Source: G963665215 sp963665215 (lineage in GTDB: Bacteria > Chloroflexota > Dehalococcoidia > Lucifugimonadales > CAUZJF01). Taken from it: a stretch of DNA of 64,000 bases. Position 1 is the stretch's first letter. Each line of letters begins with the position of its first letter. Below, piece after piece: positions 44,462 through 54,679 of this stretch. Under the pieces are notes generated by a model. That model searched no databases. It was not told the DNA's origin and was given only the letters and a program-made list of their open reading frames with translations. A program made the position numbers and the translations under genes. The stretch covers positions 868,001 through 932,000 of the forward strand of contig CAXXWW010000008.1 in assembly GCA_963665215.2 (NCBI GenBank), given 5' to 3'.

Positions 44462-47119
44462 CTACGGCAGCTTGTGCCCCTCGTAGTCGACATGGACCAT
44501 CGGCAGGCCCAACTCCCTGAGCCCTGGTTCTACGCTCTCTCTATCCCCGACCACGAGTACAAAAAGGTGGCCGTCGTCTATCCTCTCGGCACCTACCCGG
44601 CGCACCTCATCGAGGGTGATGGCCTCAAGTTTAGCGATATAGTTCGAATAGTAGTCGTCGGGAAGACCGAATAGCGCGAGATTGCCAAGCTGGTTCACTA
44701 GCTGGCCCAGCGTCTCAAATTGTGCCGGGAACCCTTTGAATATCCCGTCCCTGGCCGCATCGAACTCATCCTCGGTCACGGGTCGCCCGCCGCGAATGTC
44801 CGCGAACTCCTTGAGGGTCTCGATGACCGATTCCTTGGTCACCGCCGTCTCCACCGCCCCGCCGGCGATCAGCACGGATGGGCCGATGAGCCAGTCAATC
44901 GAGGAGTAGTATCCGTAGCTGTACCCCTTATCTTGTCTCAGGTTCATGAACAGGCGCGCCGTAGGCTGACTGCCAAACACGTAGTTGAGCAAATTCAACG
45001 CGTGGTAGTCGGGATCGTGGCGCGGTATGGTCAGGTGCCCAGCCCGGATCACCGACTGGGCAGCGCCTGGCTTGTCGGCCAGGAAGATAGTTGTCGGGGC
45101 GGTGTGCCCCCCCTCGATGCTCGCCTCATCGATCGACTGAGCGGCCCGTTGGTCCCAGTCGCCCAGGCGGGCCTCCACGATCGACATCACGTCATCGCGA
45201 GATACGTCTCCCGCTACGATGAGGGTTGCATCGCCCGGACCGTAGTAGTCATTGAAGTGGCCGACTAGCTCTTGACGTGTCAGGCCCTCCACGGCCTTGA
45301 CCGTACCGCTTATTGGATGGCCGTACTTCGATTCTGGCCCGTACGCCAGGGCGCGGGAGGCCCGTTGAGCTATCGAGACCGGGTCGTCAGATATCCGTCT
45401 TAGGTCCGCGAGGCGCTCCTTTCGCAAGCGGTCCAGCTCCCGCTCTGGGAAGGTCGGGTTTTTCACCACGTCAGCCATGATCTCGAGGGCCTTCGGCCAG
45501 TGGGTCGTTAGCGTCTCGGTCGAGAGGAACACGTGCTCTCGACTGGTGTCACTCCCCAGGTGAGACCCCAGGAACTCCATCTCGTCAGAGATCTGCTGAC
45601 TGGAGCGAGTCGTGGTCCCTTCCGAAATCATGGCCGTCGTCATCTGGGCCAACCCCGGCTGGCCCGTCGGATCGGTGGTCGCTCCCGCTTTCAGCAGCAG
45701 GCCCAGGGTCACTACGGGCAGCTCCGGCTTGTTGACGTGCAGTATGCTGAGCCCGTTGGGCATCCGCACGCGGCGTGGTATGGGCGGTGAGTACACTCGG
45801 GGAGTCGATCCTCCGGGTAACTTCGACCGGTCGATGCTGCTCTTTGACGGGCTCGTCGCGCGCTCGGGCAGCACGGCCAGTCTTACGTGATCGTCACCTA
45901 GCACAGAGGAAGCCACCCGGACCATGTCTTCACCTGTGGCCACCAGGTAGCGCTCTACGTCCGTATTTATGAGTCCTGGGTCTCCGGCGTGGACGTTGTA
46001 GTGGTTGAGCTGGTCCGCCCTTCCTCCAAACCCGCCGAACCGCGCCAGTTGGCGCACGTGCTGGCTTTCAACGCGATTTCTCGCGCGACTGATCTCCAGC
46101 TCGGTGGGGGGCTCACGACGGATGCGCTCCAGCTCGGCCTCTACGACCTCCTGGTTCTCATCCAGGGTATGACCGGGGCTGGCCGTTACCTCGATGTGGA
46201 ACTCACCCGCTATCTCCTGAGAGTAGTTGCCTACGCTCACATCCGTGGCGATCTGCTTGTCGTACACGAGAGACTTATATAGCCGAGAGCTCTTGCCATC
46301 CCCCAGAACGGTGGCCACTATGTCCAGCGGGGCCTCGTCCTCGTCGAACATCGGGCAACTGGGCCACACCAGGTATAGCCTGGGCAGCTGCACCTTGTCG
46401 CTTATGGTCAGCCGCACCTCGCCTCTCAACGATGAGTCCATGCGTCCTACCCGGTTGATCGCGGGACCCGGCGCAATGTCTCCGAAGTAGAGCTCGATCA
46501 GACGCTTGGCCTCGTCGATGTCGAAATCCCCGGCGAGTGCCAGGCTGGCGTTGCTGGGGGCGTAGAACCTGCGAAAAAAGGCCTTGATGTCATCGAGGGA
46601 CGCCGAATCCAGGTCGTCTTGGGAGCCAATGACGGGCCAGTTGTACGGGTGTGGGGAGGGGAACATCGCGGGCTGCAGCAAAAGCTGCGCGAGTCCGTAT
46701 GGCCTGTTTTCGTAAGACTGGCGTCGCTCGTTTTTCACGACGTCGCGCTGAATATCAAATCGCCCCTGGTCCAGCGCCTCTAGCAAAAACCCCATGCGGT
46801 CCGCCTCCAGCCACAGCGCCAGGTCCAGGTAGTTGGAGGGAACGGTCTCCCAGTAGTTCGTCTTATCGGAGCTCGTGGACCCGTTGAGGACCGCCCCAGC
46901 CTGCTGAAGAGGGTCGAAGTAGTTCTTGTTGTGGTGCTTCGACCCCTCGAACATTACGTGCTCGAAGAGGTGGGCGAAGCCCGTCCGGCCGACCTCTTCG
47001 TCCTTGGAGCCGACGTGATACCAGATGTTGACGCCGACGATGGGCAGCGTATGGTCCTGGTGCAAGACCACCTCCAGCCCGTTGGACAGCGTCAACTTCT
47101 CGTGAGAAATGGAAAACAT
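44462..47119 (-). CDS. M16-family zinc metalloprotease, two-domain form
   Basis: An 885-residue chain with two M16 repeats, as in pitrilysin-type proteases that enclose small peptides. The active first half has HxxEH as H50-LFE-H54 in FAHLFEHVMFEG and the distal Glu in ERRQSYENRPYG; the second half (from about 430, RRVRMPNGLSILHVNK) lacks HxxEH, as is normal for the inactive partner. ATG 47119 has GGAGAG close upstream. Its extended -10 TGTTATAAT (47165-47173) is now next to an IS1380 copy, which may have changed its expression. Confidence 0.92.
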   Translation of the reverse strand: MFSISHEKLTLSNGLEVVLHQDHTLPIVGVNIWYHVGSKDEEVGRTGFAHLFEHVMFEGSKHHNKNYFDPLQQAGAVLNGSTSSDKTNYWETVPSNYLDLALWLEADRMGFLLEALDQGRFDIQRDVVKNERRQSYENRPYGLAQLLLQPAMFPSPHPYNWPVIGSQDDLDSASLDDIKAFFRRFYAPSNASLALAGDFDIDEAKRLIELYFGDIAPGPAINRVGRMDSSLRGEVRLTISDKVQLPRLYLVWPSCPMFDEDEAPLDIVATVLGDGKSSRLYKSLVYDKQIATDVSVGNYSQEIAGEFHIEVTASPGHTLDENQEVVEAELERIRREPPTELEISRARNRVESQHVRQLARFGGFGGRADQLNHYNVHAGDPGLINTDVERYLVATGEDMVRVASSVLGDDHVRLAVLPERATSPSKSSIDRSKLPGGSTPRVYSPPIPRRVRMPNGLSILHVNKPELPVVTLGLLLKAGATTDPTGQPGLAQMTTAMISEGTTTRSSQQISDEMEFLGSHLGSDTSREHVFLSTETLTTHWPKALEIMADVVKNPTFPERELDRLRKERLADLRRISDDPVSIAQRASRALAYGPESKYGHPISGTVKAVEGLTRQELVGHFNDYYGPGDATLIVAGDVSRDDVMSIVEARLGDWDQRAAQSIDEASIEGGHTAPTTIFLADKPGAAQSVIRAGHLTIPRHDPDYHALNLLNYVFGSQPTARLFMNLRQDKGYSYGYYSSIDWLIGPSVLIAGGAVETAVTKESVIETLKEFADIRGGRPVTEDEFDAARDGIFKGFPAQFETLGQLVNQLGNLALFGLPDDYYSNYIAKLEAITLDEVRRVGAERIDDGHLFVLVVGDRESVEPGLRELGLPMVHVDYEGHKLP

Positions 47120-47164
47120 CGATCTCTCCAATGAAATGAAGGGTTGTGGGTGGCCCGTTCTGGG

Positions 47165-47173
47165 ATTATAACA
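47165..47173 (-). promoter_or_regulatory. Extended -10 promoter of the M16 gene, adjoining an IS1380 copy
   Basis: On the minus strand TGTTATAAT is a perfect extended -10, about 46 bases before the ATG. The IS target duplication (47174-47178) abuts it, so the original -35 region was moved 1.7 kb away. The IS end offers TTCGGT at a 17-base spacing. Confidence 0.55.
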
Positions 47174-47178
47174 CTTAG

Positions 47179-48897
47179 CCCGAATCCACCGAAGGAGGGC
47201 GTCGGGTTAGCGTCCTGAGGCGGCAAGAAGGTGCTCCTGTGCTTCTGGGATAATGGTTTTGTAGCAAAAAAACGGCCCCGGAAAAGGAGCACCCAGTAGA
47301 TGCTGCCACGCAACCACCCCGACCGGATCCAAATCACCTTCGACGACCGCCGCTTGGTGGCCAATGCCGGGCTGCTCCTTCCGGCCACCCTGGCGCGGCA
47401 CCTCGGCCTGCCCGAACTCGTCCGGCAGCGCCTCGACCTGGGCGATGCCCCGGGGCGGGCGAACACGAGCGACAAGATGATGACGCTGGTGGCGTCTGCG
47501 CTGGCTGGGGGCGACTGCATTGACGACGCCGATGTGTTGCGCACCGGGGGGACGGCCTGCACCCTGGGCGGCACTCTCAAGGCGCCATCCACCCTGGGCA
47601 CCTTCCTGCGCAGCTTCCGGTGGGGCCACGTCCGTCAACTCGACCGGGTGAGCCGCGAGTTGCTGGCCCGGGCTTGGCAGGCCGGGGCGGGACCCGGCGA
47701 CGGGCCCCTGACCATTGACCTGGACTCCACCATCTGCGAGACCTACGGACTGGCCAAGGAGGGCGCCCGCCACCACGGCTATACCGGCAAGCGGGGCTAC
47801 CACCCGCTGCTGGCCATCGCCGCCGGCACCGGAGACGTGCTGATGTCCCGGCTGCGCGAGGGCCGGGCCAACACCGCCCGCGGCGCCGCCCACTTCCTGC
47901 GGGAGACGGTGGGACGGGTGCGCTACGCCGGGGCCAACGGACGACTCACGCTACGGGCCGACAGCGGGTTCTACACTCATGGCGTGGTATCCGTCTGCCG
48001 CAAGATGGATGTCCGCTTCTCCATCACCATCCGCCAGCACAAAAGCCTGCACAATCTCATCGAGGCGATACCCGAAGATGCCTGGACGCCGATTCCTTAC
48101 TGGATGGACGGCGCCGCCGATGTGGCCGAGACCACCTGCACCCCCTTCCAGGCCGAGGCGGACGCCGCGCCGGTACGGCTCATCGTCCGGCGGGTGAAGC
48201 CGACGCCCGGTTCCCAACTGGCCCTCTTCGCCAAATACAGCTATCATGGCTTCATCACCGACCGGGACGGGGAGTTGCTCGAACTGGAGGCTGACCATCG
48301 CCGCCACGCCGAGATCGAGAATGCCATACGCGACCTCAAGTACGGCGTCGGGCTGAACCATCTCCCCTCGGGCCGCTTCGCCGCCAACGGCGCCTGGCTG
48401 GCCGTCCAGACGATGGCCCACAACCTGGCCCGCTGGACGGCGCGGATCGGTCTGGGAGAGCGGATAGCCACCACCAAGACCCTCCGGCGGCGGTTCTTCT
48501 CCCTGGCCGGACGGCTCACCCGCTCGGCACGCCGGTTGACCCTGCATCTTCCGGATCGCTGGCCTTGGGCTGAGAAGTTCAGCCGCGCCTTGGCCCGGCT
48601 GCGAGCCATTCCACTCCCGGCCTGACGGCACCGTCGGCGACCGACCCACCCACCGGACAACCGAAGATCCCCGCAGACTCGTGCCAGCCCGGTCCGAGAG
48701 AGTTCCCTGCTGCGTATTCTCTCGCCATCCCGCGCATCGCAGCTCCCGCAGACGGCCATAGGGGCCCCTGTGCGGCGATGAAGACCGTCCGCCGACCTCC
48801 CTACCCCAAATGGAACCCAGGCTATTTCCCCTGTAGCTCCCTCACCCCCCTTCCGCTTTCCTCACGCCGTCCATCGGTGTCCTTCGGTGGATTCGGG
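47179..48897 (+). mobile_element. IS1380-family insertion sequence, copy 2 (1719 bp)
   Basis: Identical in length to copy 1, with the same perfect 18-bp terminal repeats (47179-47196 and 48880-48897). The target duplication is CTTAG (47174-47178 and 48898-48902). With CTAAG at copy 1 this gives CTWAG as observed target. It lies between the divergent M16 and ftsH genes and splits their shared upstream region. Confidence 0.95.
47300..48625 (+). CDS. IS1380-family transposase (copy 2)
   Basis: Same 441-residue DDE enzyme as in copy 1, with Leu93 for Val93 (two adjacent bases differ). The catalytic Asp142, Asp221 and Glu340 region are kept, and no frame lesion is present. Two intact copies this similar suggest recent activity in the lineage, unless one copy was made or corrected by recombination. 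Confidence 0.95.
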   Translation: MLPRNHPDRIQITFDDRRLVANAGLLLPATLARHLGLPELVRQRLDLGDAPGRANTSDKMMTLVASALAGGDCIDDADVLRTGGTACTLGGTLKAPSTLGTFLRSFRWGHVRQLDRVSRELLARAWQAGAGPGDGPLTIDLDSTICETYGLAKEGARHHGYTGKRGYHPLLAIAAGTGDVLMSRLREGRANTARGAAHFLRETVGRVRYAGANGRLTLRADSGFYTHGVVSVCRKMDVRFSITIRQHKSLHNLIEAIPEDAWTPIPYWMDGAADVAETTCTPFQAEADAAPVRLIVRRVKPTPGSQLALFAKYSYHGFITDRDGELLELEADHRRHAEIENAIRDLKYGVGLNHLPSGRFAANGAWLAVQTMAHNLARWTARIGLGERIATTKTLRRRFFSLAGRLTRSARRLTLHLPDRWPWAEKFSRALARLRAIPLPA

Positions 48898-48902
48898 CTT
48901 AG

Positions 48903-49219
48903 TAGCCGATCCGTGACCGCGATGCAAGGGCTCCGGCAGACTGTTGGCCAGACCCCTAGCAGGCTGATACGCCTGCGGCGGATGGGGTGCCCCTTAGATG
49001 CGATCGGGATGGACGAATGGATTTTTAGCACCTCGCTAGGGGAGTTAACACCGCAGATCATTGGGGCCGCCATGAGGTTGCCGGGGGAGCGTGATCGGCA
49101 ATCGAGGTGCATACTGAGAGGCTGTGGGGCCTTTTGCATCGCGACATGGTATCATGTAGTATAAATGTGGCGGGGTGTCTCGGCTCTCCGCGTCCGTGTT
49201 GGTCGTCCCGGGAGGTGGG
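48903..49219 (+). other. ftsH leader and promoter region
   Basis: No recognisable gene. TTGCAT (49134-49139), 17 bases, TAGTAT (49157-49162) forms a likely ftsH promoter. A small GCAGGC...GCCTGC hairpin lies at 48959-48976. A frame of 80 or so codons at 48910-49164 lacks any domain and a ribosome site. Confidence 0.5.
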
Positions 49220-51067
49220 ATGTTCTCTCGTTGGATGCGTAACAGCTTCATATACCTGCTGATCGTCGTTGCGGTTATCGCCATCTTCTTCACCATCTAC
49301 TCCGACGTAGGGGGGTCGAAGGAGATCCCCATCGACGAGGTCATCAGCATGGCCCAGCGTGGGAGTATCGAGACTATCGAGATCAACGGCGATAGACTGA
49401 CTATATACACCAACAGAGGAGAGACCTTCACCTCGCGGAAGGAAGTGGGAGCCAGCGTCATAGAGATGCTGCAGGGCGCCGAGGTCGACCCCCTGTCCAG
49501 CGACCTGAGCATAGAGGTGAAGGGCTCAAGCGGCCTCGGTAGCCTTTTCTCGATATTCCTCAACTTCCTGCCCCTGATCTTCTTTGGCGCGGTCCTGTTG
49601 TTCATGATGAGGCAGGCGCAGGGAAACACCAGCCAGACTTTTAGCTTTGGGCGCAGCCGTGCTCGAATGTTGGTCGGCAACCAGCCCAACGTCAGCTTCT
49701 CCGACGTGGCGGGCGTGGATGAAGCCAAGGTCGAGCTTGAAGAGGTCGTGGAATTCCTCAAGTTTCCCGAGAGGTTCCTGACCCTGGGTGCTCAGATACC
49801 CCGAGGGGTGCTTTTGGTAGGCCCGCCTGGCACCGGGAAGACGTTACTGGCTAGGGCCGTGGCCGGAGAGGCCAGCGTACCCTTTTTCTCCATCAGCGGC
49901 AGCGAGTTCGTCGAGATGTTTGTGGGCGTGGGCGCTTCGAGGGTCAGGGACCTGTTTGACCAGGCCAAGCGCAACTCCCCCTGCATCGTGTTCGTGGACG
50001 AGATTGACGCTGTGGGTCGGCACCGAGGCGCCGGGCTCGGCGGTGGGCACGACGAGCGCGAGCAGACGTTGAACCAGATCCTGGTGGAGATGGACGGCTT
50101 CGACACCAGCGTAAACGTGATCGTACTGGCCGCCACAAACCGTCCGGACATTCTAGACCCGGCTTTGCTCCGCCCGGGCCGGTTCGACCGACGGGTGGTA
50201 CTGGACAACCCGGATATCAAGGGACGGGTGGAGATTCTGAAGGTCCACGTTAAGGGTAAGCCGATTGGGGATGACGTTGACCTGCATGCGGTATCGAAGC
50301 AGACCCCCGGGTTCAGCGGTGCCGACATCCGCAACCTGGTGAACGAGGCGGCCATACTGGCTGCTCGCAGGAGACTCACCTCTATTACTTACGATGAGTT
50401 TGTCGAGTCCATCGACAGGGTCATGCTGGGTCCGGCCAGGAGGTCAAGGGTGATCACCCAGCGCGAGAAGGAGTTAACGGCCTACCATGAGGCGGGCCAT
50501 GCCCTGGTGGGGCACCTCTTGCCGCATTCCGACCCAATCGCCAAAGTCACCATCGTGTTGAGAGGAACCACCGGCGGCTATACCAAAGCTCTTCCCGAAG
50601 ATGACCGACACCTGTGGACCATCGACCAGTTCAAGGGCCAGTTGGCCTTCGCCATGGGAGGCCGGGCTGCTGAGGAGGCCGTCTTTGGAGAGATCACCAC
50701 TGGCGCCAGCAACGACCTCGAGCAGGCGACCGGTATCGCCCGCACCATGGTTACCCGATACGGCATGAGCGAGAAGCTGGGGCCTCGGACCTTTGGCAAG
50801 AGGGAGGAGTTGGTCTTTCTGGGAAGAGAGATCACCGAGCACCGCGACTACAGCGATAGTGTCGCCGAGACCATCGATGAGGAGGTGTTCAGCCTCATCG
50901 ACAACGCCTACCGGACTGCAAAGGGGCTGGTGACGTCCCACAAGGATAGGCTGGCCCAGCTAGCTAAGCACCTCATCGAACATGAGACGGCGGAGGGCGA
51001 TATCCTTGAAAAGCTTCTCGGATCGCCGTTGCCAGCCGTTCCCCAGCCCGCTGCCTCCGCAGACTAG
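49220..51067 (+). CDS. ftsH: ATP-dependent zinc metalloprotease FtsH
   Basis: FtsH degrades misfolded membrane proteins and selected regulators. The 615-residue chain has two membrane spans (about 8-26 and 114-131) around an extracytoplasmic part, AAA+ Walker A GPPGTGKT (201-208), FVDEID for Walker B, SRH with RPGRFDRR, and the zinc site HEAGH (423-427) with third ligand in the later GASNDLEQAT region. GGGAGGTGGG supports ATG 49220; an upstream in-frame GTG at 49175 is less likely. Its upstream region is shared with the M16 gene and now separated by the IS1380 copy. Confidence 0.96.
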   Translation: MFSRWMRNSFIYLLIVVAVIAIFFTIYSDVGGSKEIPIDEVISMAQRGSIETIEINGDRLTIYTNRGETFTSRKEVGASVIEMLQGAEVDPLSSDLSIEVKGSSGLGSLFSIFLNFLPLIFFGAVLLFMMRQAQGNTSQTFSFGRSRARMLVGNQPNVSFSDVAGVDEAKVELEEVVEFLKFPERFLTLGAQIPRGVLLVGPPGTGKTLLARAVAGEASVPFFSISGSEFVEMFVGVGASRVRDLFDQAKRNSPCIVFVDEIDAVGRHRGAGLGGGHDEREQTLNQILVEMDGFDTSVNVIVLAATNRPDILDPALLRPGRFDRRVVLDNPDIKGRVEILKVHVKGKPIGDDVDLHAVSKQTPGFSGADIRNLVNEAAILAARRRLTSITYDEFVESIDRVMLGPARRSRVITQREKELTAYHEAGHALVGHLLPHSDPIAKVTIVLRGTTGGYTKALPEDDRHLWTIDQFKGQLAFAMGGRAAEEAVFGEITTGASNDLEQATGIARTMVTRYGMSEKLGPRTFGKREELVFLGREITEHRDYSDSVAETIDEEVFSLIDNAYRTAKGLVTSHKDRLAQLAKHLIEHETAEGDILEKLLGSPLPAVPQPAASAD

Positions 51068-51156
51068 GCGGGCGCCGTCAAGAACGCCGGCCTTGCGGGT
51101 CTCAGCTGTCGTTATTCGCCTCTCCCCCCTGACGACCCCGAATTTGACGGCTGTTT

Positions 51157-52278
51157 TCACCTGGCGCGCGCGCGCGTGGCCGTGAACCCCACCTTGGGGA
51201 GCGCGGCTGCCAGAGCATCCAGCATGTCTTGGATCTCCGCTGGGGTGACGTACCCCAGATGCCCGATGCGGAAGATTTTGCCCGCCTGCGCGCCATAGCC
51301 GCCTGCAAGGATCACGTCGTGCTCATCCCGCATGACGGCCCGCAGCGTGTCGGCATCCACGCCATCCGGGGCCCGTACCGCGGTGACGGTATTTGAGGCG
51401 ACGCTCTCATCCGGGAAGATGGTGAGGCCCAACGCCTTTAGGCCATCCCTTGTCATCTGCGCGATTTCGGCGTGACGCCGGTAGACGTTGTCCATGCCCT
51501 CGGCCAAAATTTTCTCCAGAGCAAGGTCCAGGGCGAAGATGACCGAGAGCGCCGGGGTGTAAGGAGGCTGGCCGATCTCGTAGAATTTCCTGTACTGGGC
51601 CATGTCGAAGTAGAATCGTGGCATCGTCGCGCCCGCGTGCGCCTCCCACGCCCGCTCGCCGAAGCTTATGAATGAGAGGCCGGGGGGCAACATCCACCCC
51701 TTCTGCGATGCGCTGACTACCACGTCGCAGCCCCATGCGTCGGTGTGGAGGGGAAGCGAGCAGACGCTGCTGATGCCGTCGACTAGCAGCAGCTTGTCGA
51801 ACTCGCCCTTGACCACGCCCCCAACGGCCTCAAGGTCATTGGCCACGCCGGTGTTAGTCTCGTTGTGAGTTACCAGCACCGCCTTTATATCCGGATCAGC
51901 GCTCAAAGACCTGCGCAGCTCATCTGGGTCGAGAGCGGACCCTGGAGGAAAGCTCAGCATTACGACGTCTGCACCAAAGATGCGGGCGATCTGCCCGAAT
52001 CGATCGCCGAATGACCCCACCGACGCGCAGACCACCTTGTCGCCGGGGGAGAGCGTGTTGACCACGGCGGCCTCCATCGCGCCAGTCCCCGAGGCGGTAA
52101 GGATGTAGATGTCGCTTTCGGTGTCGAACACCTGCTTGAGCCGGTCTGTCACCCGGTAAAGCATCTCCTTGAAGGCGGGACCGCGGTGATTGATCATCGG
52201 CCGTGCCGTGGCTTCAAGGATGTCGTCGGGGACTGGTATCGGGCCGGGGATTCGCAGGTTCACCTTTGTTCCCTCCAT
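51157..52278 (-). CDS. Class V aminotransferase (alanine-glyoxylate/serine-pyruvate type)
   Basis: The 373-residue PLP enzyme has the pattern of alanine-glyoxylate aminotransferases: LRIPGPIPVPDDI, TASGTGAMEAA, VTHNETNTGV, VDGISS, then the PLP Lys193 in SASQKGW and a late RIGHLG. It may make glycine from glyoxylate or act on phosphonates or serine; sequence alone does not decide. ATG 52278 fits the family; the open frame is longer. The C-terminus is in a CG-dinucleotide run. It converges on ftsH. Confidence 0.9.
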   Translation of the reverse strand: MEGTKVNLRIPGPIPVPDDILEATARPMINHRGPAFKEMLYRVTDRLKQVFDTESDIYILTASGTGAMEAAVVNTLSPGDKVVCASVGSFGDRFGQIARIFGADVVMLSFPPGSALDPDELRRSLSADPDIKAVLVTHNETNTGVANDLEAVGGVVKGEFDKLLLVDGISSVCSLPLHTDAWGCDVVVSASQKGWMLPPGLSFISFGERAWEAHAGATMPRFYFDMAQYRKFYEIGQPPYTPALSVIFALDLALEKILAEGMDNVYRRHAEIAQMTRDGLKALGLTIFPDESVASNTVTAVRAPDGVDADTLRAVMRDEHDVILAGGYGAQAGKIFRIGHLGYVTPAEIQDMLDALAAALPKVGFTATRARAR

Positions 52279-52360
52279 GCTCTCTTCGACATGGTGTGGT
52301 GCTTCAGAACATCGTTCCGGGCGCGGCCGCATCCATCGGGCTGGGGTGGAATGTGCTCCT

Positions 52361-53590
52361 CTAGCCGTTGCGGACCACGACTCTGACGTAGCGCCTTCGG
52401 CCCACCCTCAAAACATCACCGGACTTCAATGATGTGGCTGGGGCGTTTGTTGCTACCGTCTCATCGTTCACCTTGACCGCGCCCTGGTCAATCAGTCGCC
52501 TCGCCTCGCTGGAGCTTTTCACCAGCTTGGCGGCTACAAGCATGTCGCTGAGCCGCTTGCCCTCAAGCGCGGAGGCATGTGGAAGCTCGTATGTGGCGAT
52601 GTCCGGGGGTGTCGCTCTCGCCTGCACCGTCCTCTCGAAATACAGCTCGGCGCCGCGGGCGGCCTCGGCGTCGTGAAACTGGGCCACAAGCTCTCGCGCC
52701 AGCCGCTTCTTCAAGGACATCGGATTAACGGCGGTCCTGTCCATGGCATCTCGCATCTCTGCCAGCTCTTGGTCCGAGACGTCGGTCAGGCTCTCCAGGT
52801 AGGGGACTATCGCCTCGTCGGGCAGCGACATGGTCTTCCCGTACATGTCGTTGGGGGTCTCGTCCAGCTCTATGAAGTTGCCCAGGCTCTTGCTCATCTT
52901 TTGCACGCCGTCGGTCCCAACCAATAGGGGCATGATGAAACACTGCTGGGGACGCTGGCCCATCATCTCCTGCAGGTCCCGGCCCACCAGCAGGTTGAAT
53001 TTCTGGTCCGTGCCCCCGAACTCCACGTCGGACTCGACGGCAACCGAGTCATAAGCCTGTAGCAGGGGATAGAGCAGCTCCGTAATTGCGATGGGCTGGT
53101 TCGACTTGAACCGGTTAGCAAAGTCCTCTCGAGCCAGCATCTGGGCCACGGTAAAGCGGCTGGTCAGGCGGATGACGTCTGCCAGGGAAAAGGGGCCGAA
53201 CCACTCGCTCTGCATCCGCGTCTCGGTCCTGTCCCGGTCCAACACCTTGTAGAGCTGGGCCAGGTAGGTCTCGGCGTTGTCCAGCACCTCCTGTTGAGTG
53301 AGCATGGGCCGGGTCGCCGACTGGCCGCTGGGGTCGCCGATTTGGGCCGTCCAGTCGCCCACGATGACCACCACCTTGTGGCCCATCTCCTGGAGCTGTC
53401 GCAGCTTGCGCAGGCCCACGGCGTGACCCAGGTGGAGGTTCGGCGCGCTGGGGTCAAAACCCATCTTGAGTCGTAGCGGGCGGCCTACCTCCAAGAGCTT
53501 GACGAACTCCGACTCCACGATGACCTCCACGACGCCCCGCTTCAGCAGCCGATGCATCGTGCCCTGTCCAGACCTGGCTGACTCTTGCAA
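52361..53590 (-). CDS. tyrS: Tyrosyl-tRNA synthetase
   Basis: TyrS charges tRNA-Tyr. The 409-residue class I synthetase has the HIGH-type motif HLGH (53-56), GDPSG, the tyrosine-binding QAYDS and GGTDQ elements, KMSKS (231-235) and an S4 RNA-binding domain from about residue 340. Its TTG 53590 lies 12 bases after the ribF stop, with GAGG just before, suggesting co-transcription. An ATG at 53557 is an alternative that would also keep the fold. Confidence 0.95.
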   Translation of the reverse strand: MQESARSGQGTMHRLLKRGVVEVIVESEFVKLLEVGRPLRLKMGFDPSAPNLHLGHAVGLRKLRQLQEMGHKVVVIVGDWTAQIGDPSGQSATRPMLTQQEVLDNAETYLAQLYKVLDRDRTETRMQSEWFGPFSLADVIRLTSRFTVAQMLAREDFANRFKSNQPIAITELLYPLLQAYDSVAVESDVEFGGTDQKFNLLVGRDLQEMMGQRPQQCFIMPLLVGTDGVQKMSKSLGNFIELDETPNDMYGKTMSLPDEAIVPYLESLTDVSDQELAEMRDAMDRTAVNPMSLKKRLARELVAQFHDAEAARGAELYFERTVQARATPPDIATYELPHASALEGKRLSDMLVAAKLVKSSSEARRLIDQGAVKVNDETVATNAPATSLKSGDVLRVGRRRYVRVVVRNG

Positions 53591-53602
53591 GATAGTCCTC
53601 GC

Positions 53603-54544
53603 CTAGCCGGTGCCCATCCGCCCGGCCTTCAATATCGCCCTCGTCTGGTCGACGTCCTTGTCAACCTGTTCTTGTAGTGCCCGAACAGACTCGAACCTTA
53701 CCTCGTCTCGCAGCCGGCGCACAAACTCCAGTCGAATAGCCTGGTCATAGAGGTCCCCGTGAAAGTCGAGGATGAACACCTCAACTACATGCCCACCCTC
53801 GCCGAAGGTGGGACGCTCGCCGATACTGGTGGCGGACATGTACCGCCGCTCGTCCACGTCCGCCAACGTCGCGTAGATCCCATCTCCCGGTATGGCCATA
53901 CCATCGGGCATCCGGAGGTTCGCCGTTGGGAATCCCAGGGGACCGCCTCGGCCCTGACCCCTGACCACAGTGCCGGTTAAAACGAAGTTGCGACCCATTT
54001 GATCCGCGACTCGAGTCACGTCGCCCTTTGCAAGCGCCTGGCGGACCGACGTGCTCCTGATGACATGGCCGCCTTCGTCGACCAGCGGCTCCACCACGTG
54101 CAGGGCAAACCCCATCTCTCGCCCCAGCGATTTGAGCGTACGGGCATCGCCATCCCGCTGGTGGCCCATGGTGAAGTCCGGACCGATCACCAGGCCTCTC
54201 ATCATCAGACGTTTCTGAAGCAGCGCCACGAACCGACGCGCGCTCAGCTGCGACAACTCTGCGTCGAAGGAGATCGGGACTATAAAATCGACCCCAAGCT
54301 CCTTGATCAGGCTCAGTCGTTCTTTGACGCCGGTGAGGTAACGAGGATCGAAGTCCGGCCTCAACACTGATGCAGGGTGGTTGCGAAATGTGAGGACGCC
54401 CCCAAGCCACCCACTTCGATTCGCCTCTGCCCTGAGGTGGGAAATAAGGTGGCGATGTCCCCGGTGCACCCCGTCGAAAACGCCGATGGTAAGCACCGAC
54501 TCGCGCTCTGGAGAGTGCTGGGCCAGTTCCTGGTCTATCTTCAT
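53603..54544 (-). CDS. ribF: Bifunctional riboflavin kinase/FAD synthetase
   Basis: RibF makes FMN from riboflavin and FAD from FMN. The N-terminal nucleotidyltransferase domain has GVFDGVHRGHRHLI; the C-terminal kinase domain has PTANLRMPDG and the usual DGIYATLADVDERRY and EVFILDFHGDLY segments. The longest frame begins at 54643, but the family start fits ATG 54544 (314 residues). It is followed by tyrS on the same strand. Confidence 0.93.
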   Translation of the reverse strand: MKIDQELAQHSPERESVLTIGVFDGVHRGHRHLISHLRAEANRSGWLGGVLTFRNHPASVLRPDFDPRYLTGVKERLSLIKELGVDFIVPISFDAELSQLSARRFVALLQKRLMMRGLVIGPDFTMGHQRDGDARTLKSLGREMGFALHVVEPLVDEGGHVIRSTSVRQALAKGDVTRVADQMGRNFVLTGTVVRGQGRGGPLGFPTANLRMPDGMAIPGDGIYATLADVDERRYMSATSIGERPTFGEGGHVVEVFILDFHGDLYDQAIRLEFVRRLRDEVRFESVRALQEQVDKDVDQTRAILKAGRMGTG

Positions 54545-54679
54545 CGGATAGCGTTGGGGCGTCGGAGTTACAGCTGAGGCTAAACCTTCTCTCGCAGCTA
54601 TCTTACAGTGTACGGGAGCCTGTGGGAAAGTGCGAATGTGCATCCAGCAGCTGGCGCCGGCTCAGTCGAGCCTGCCGTC

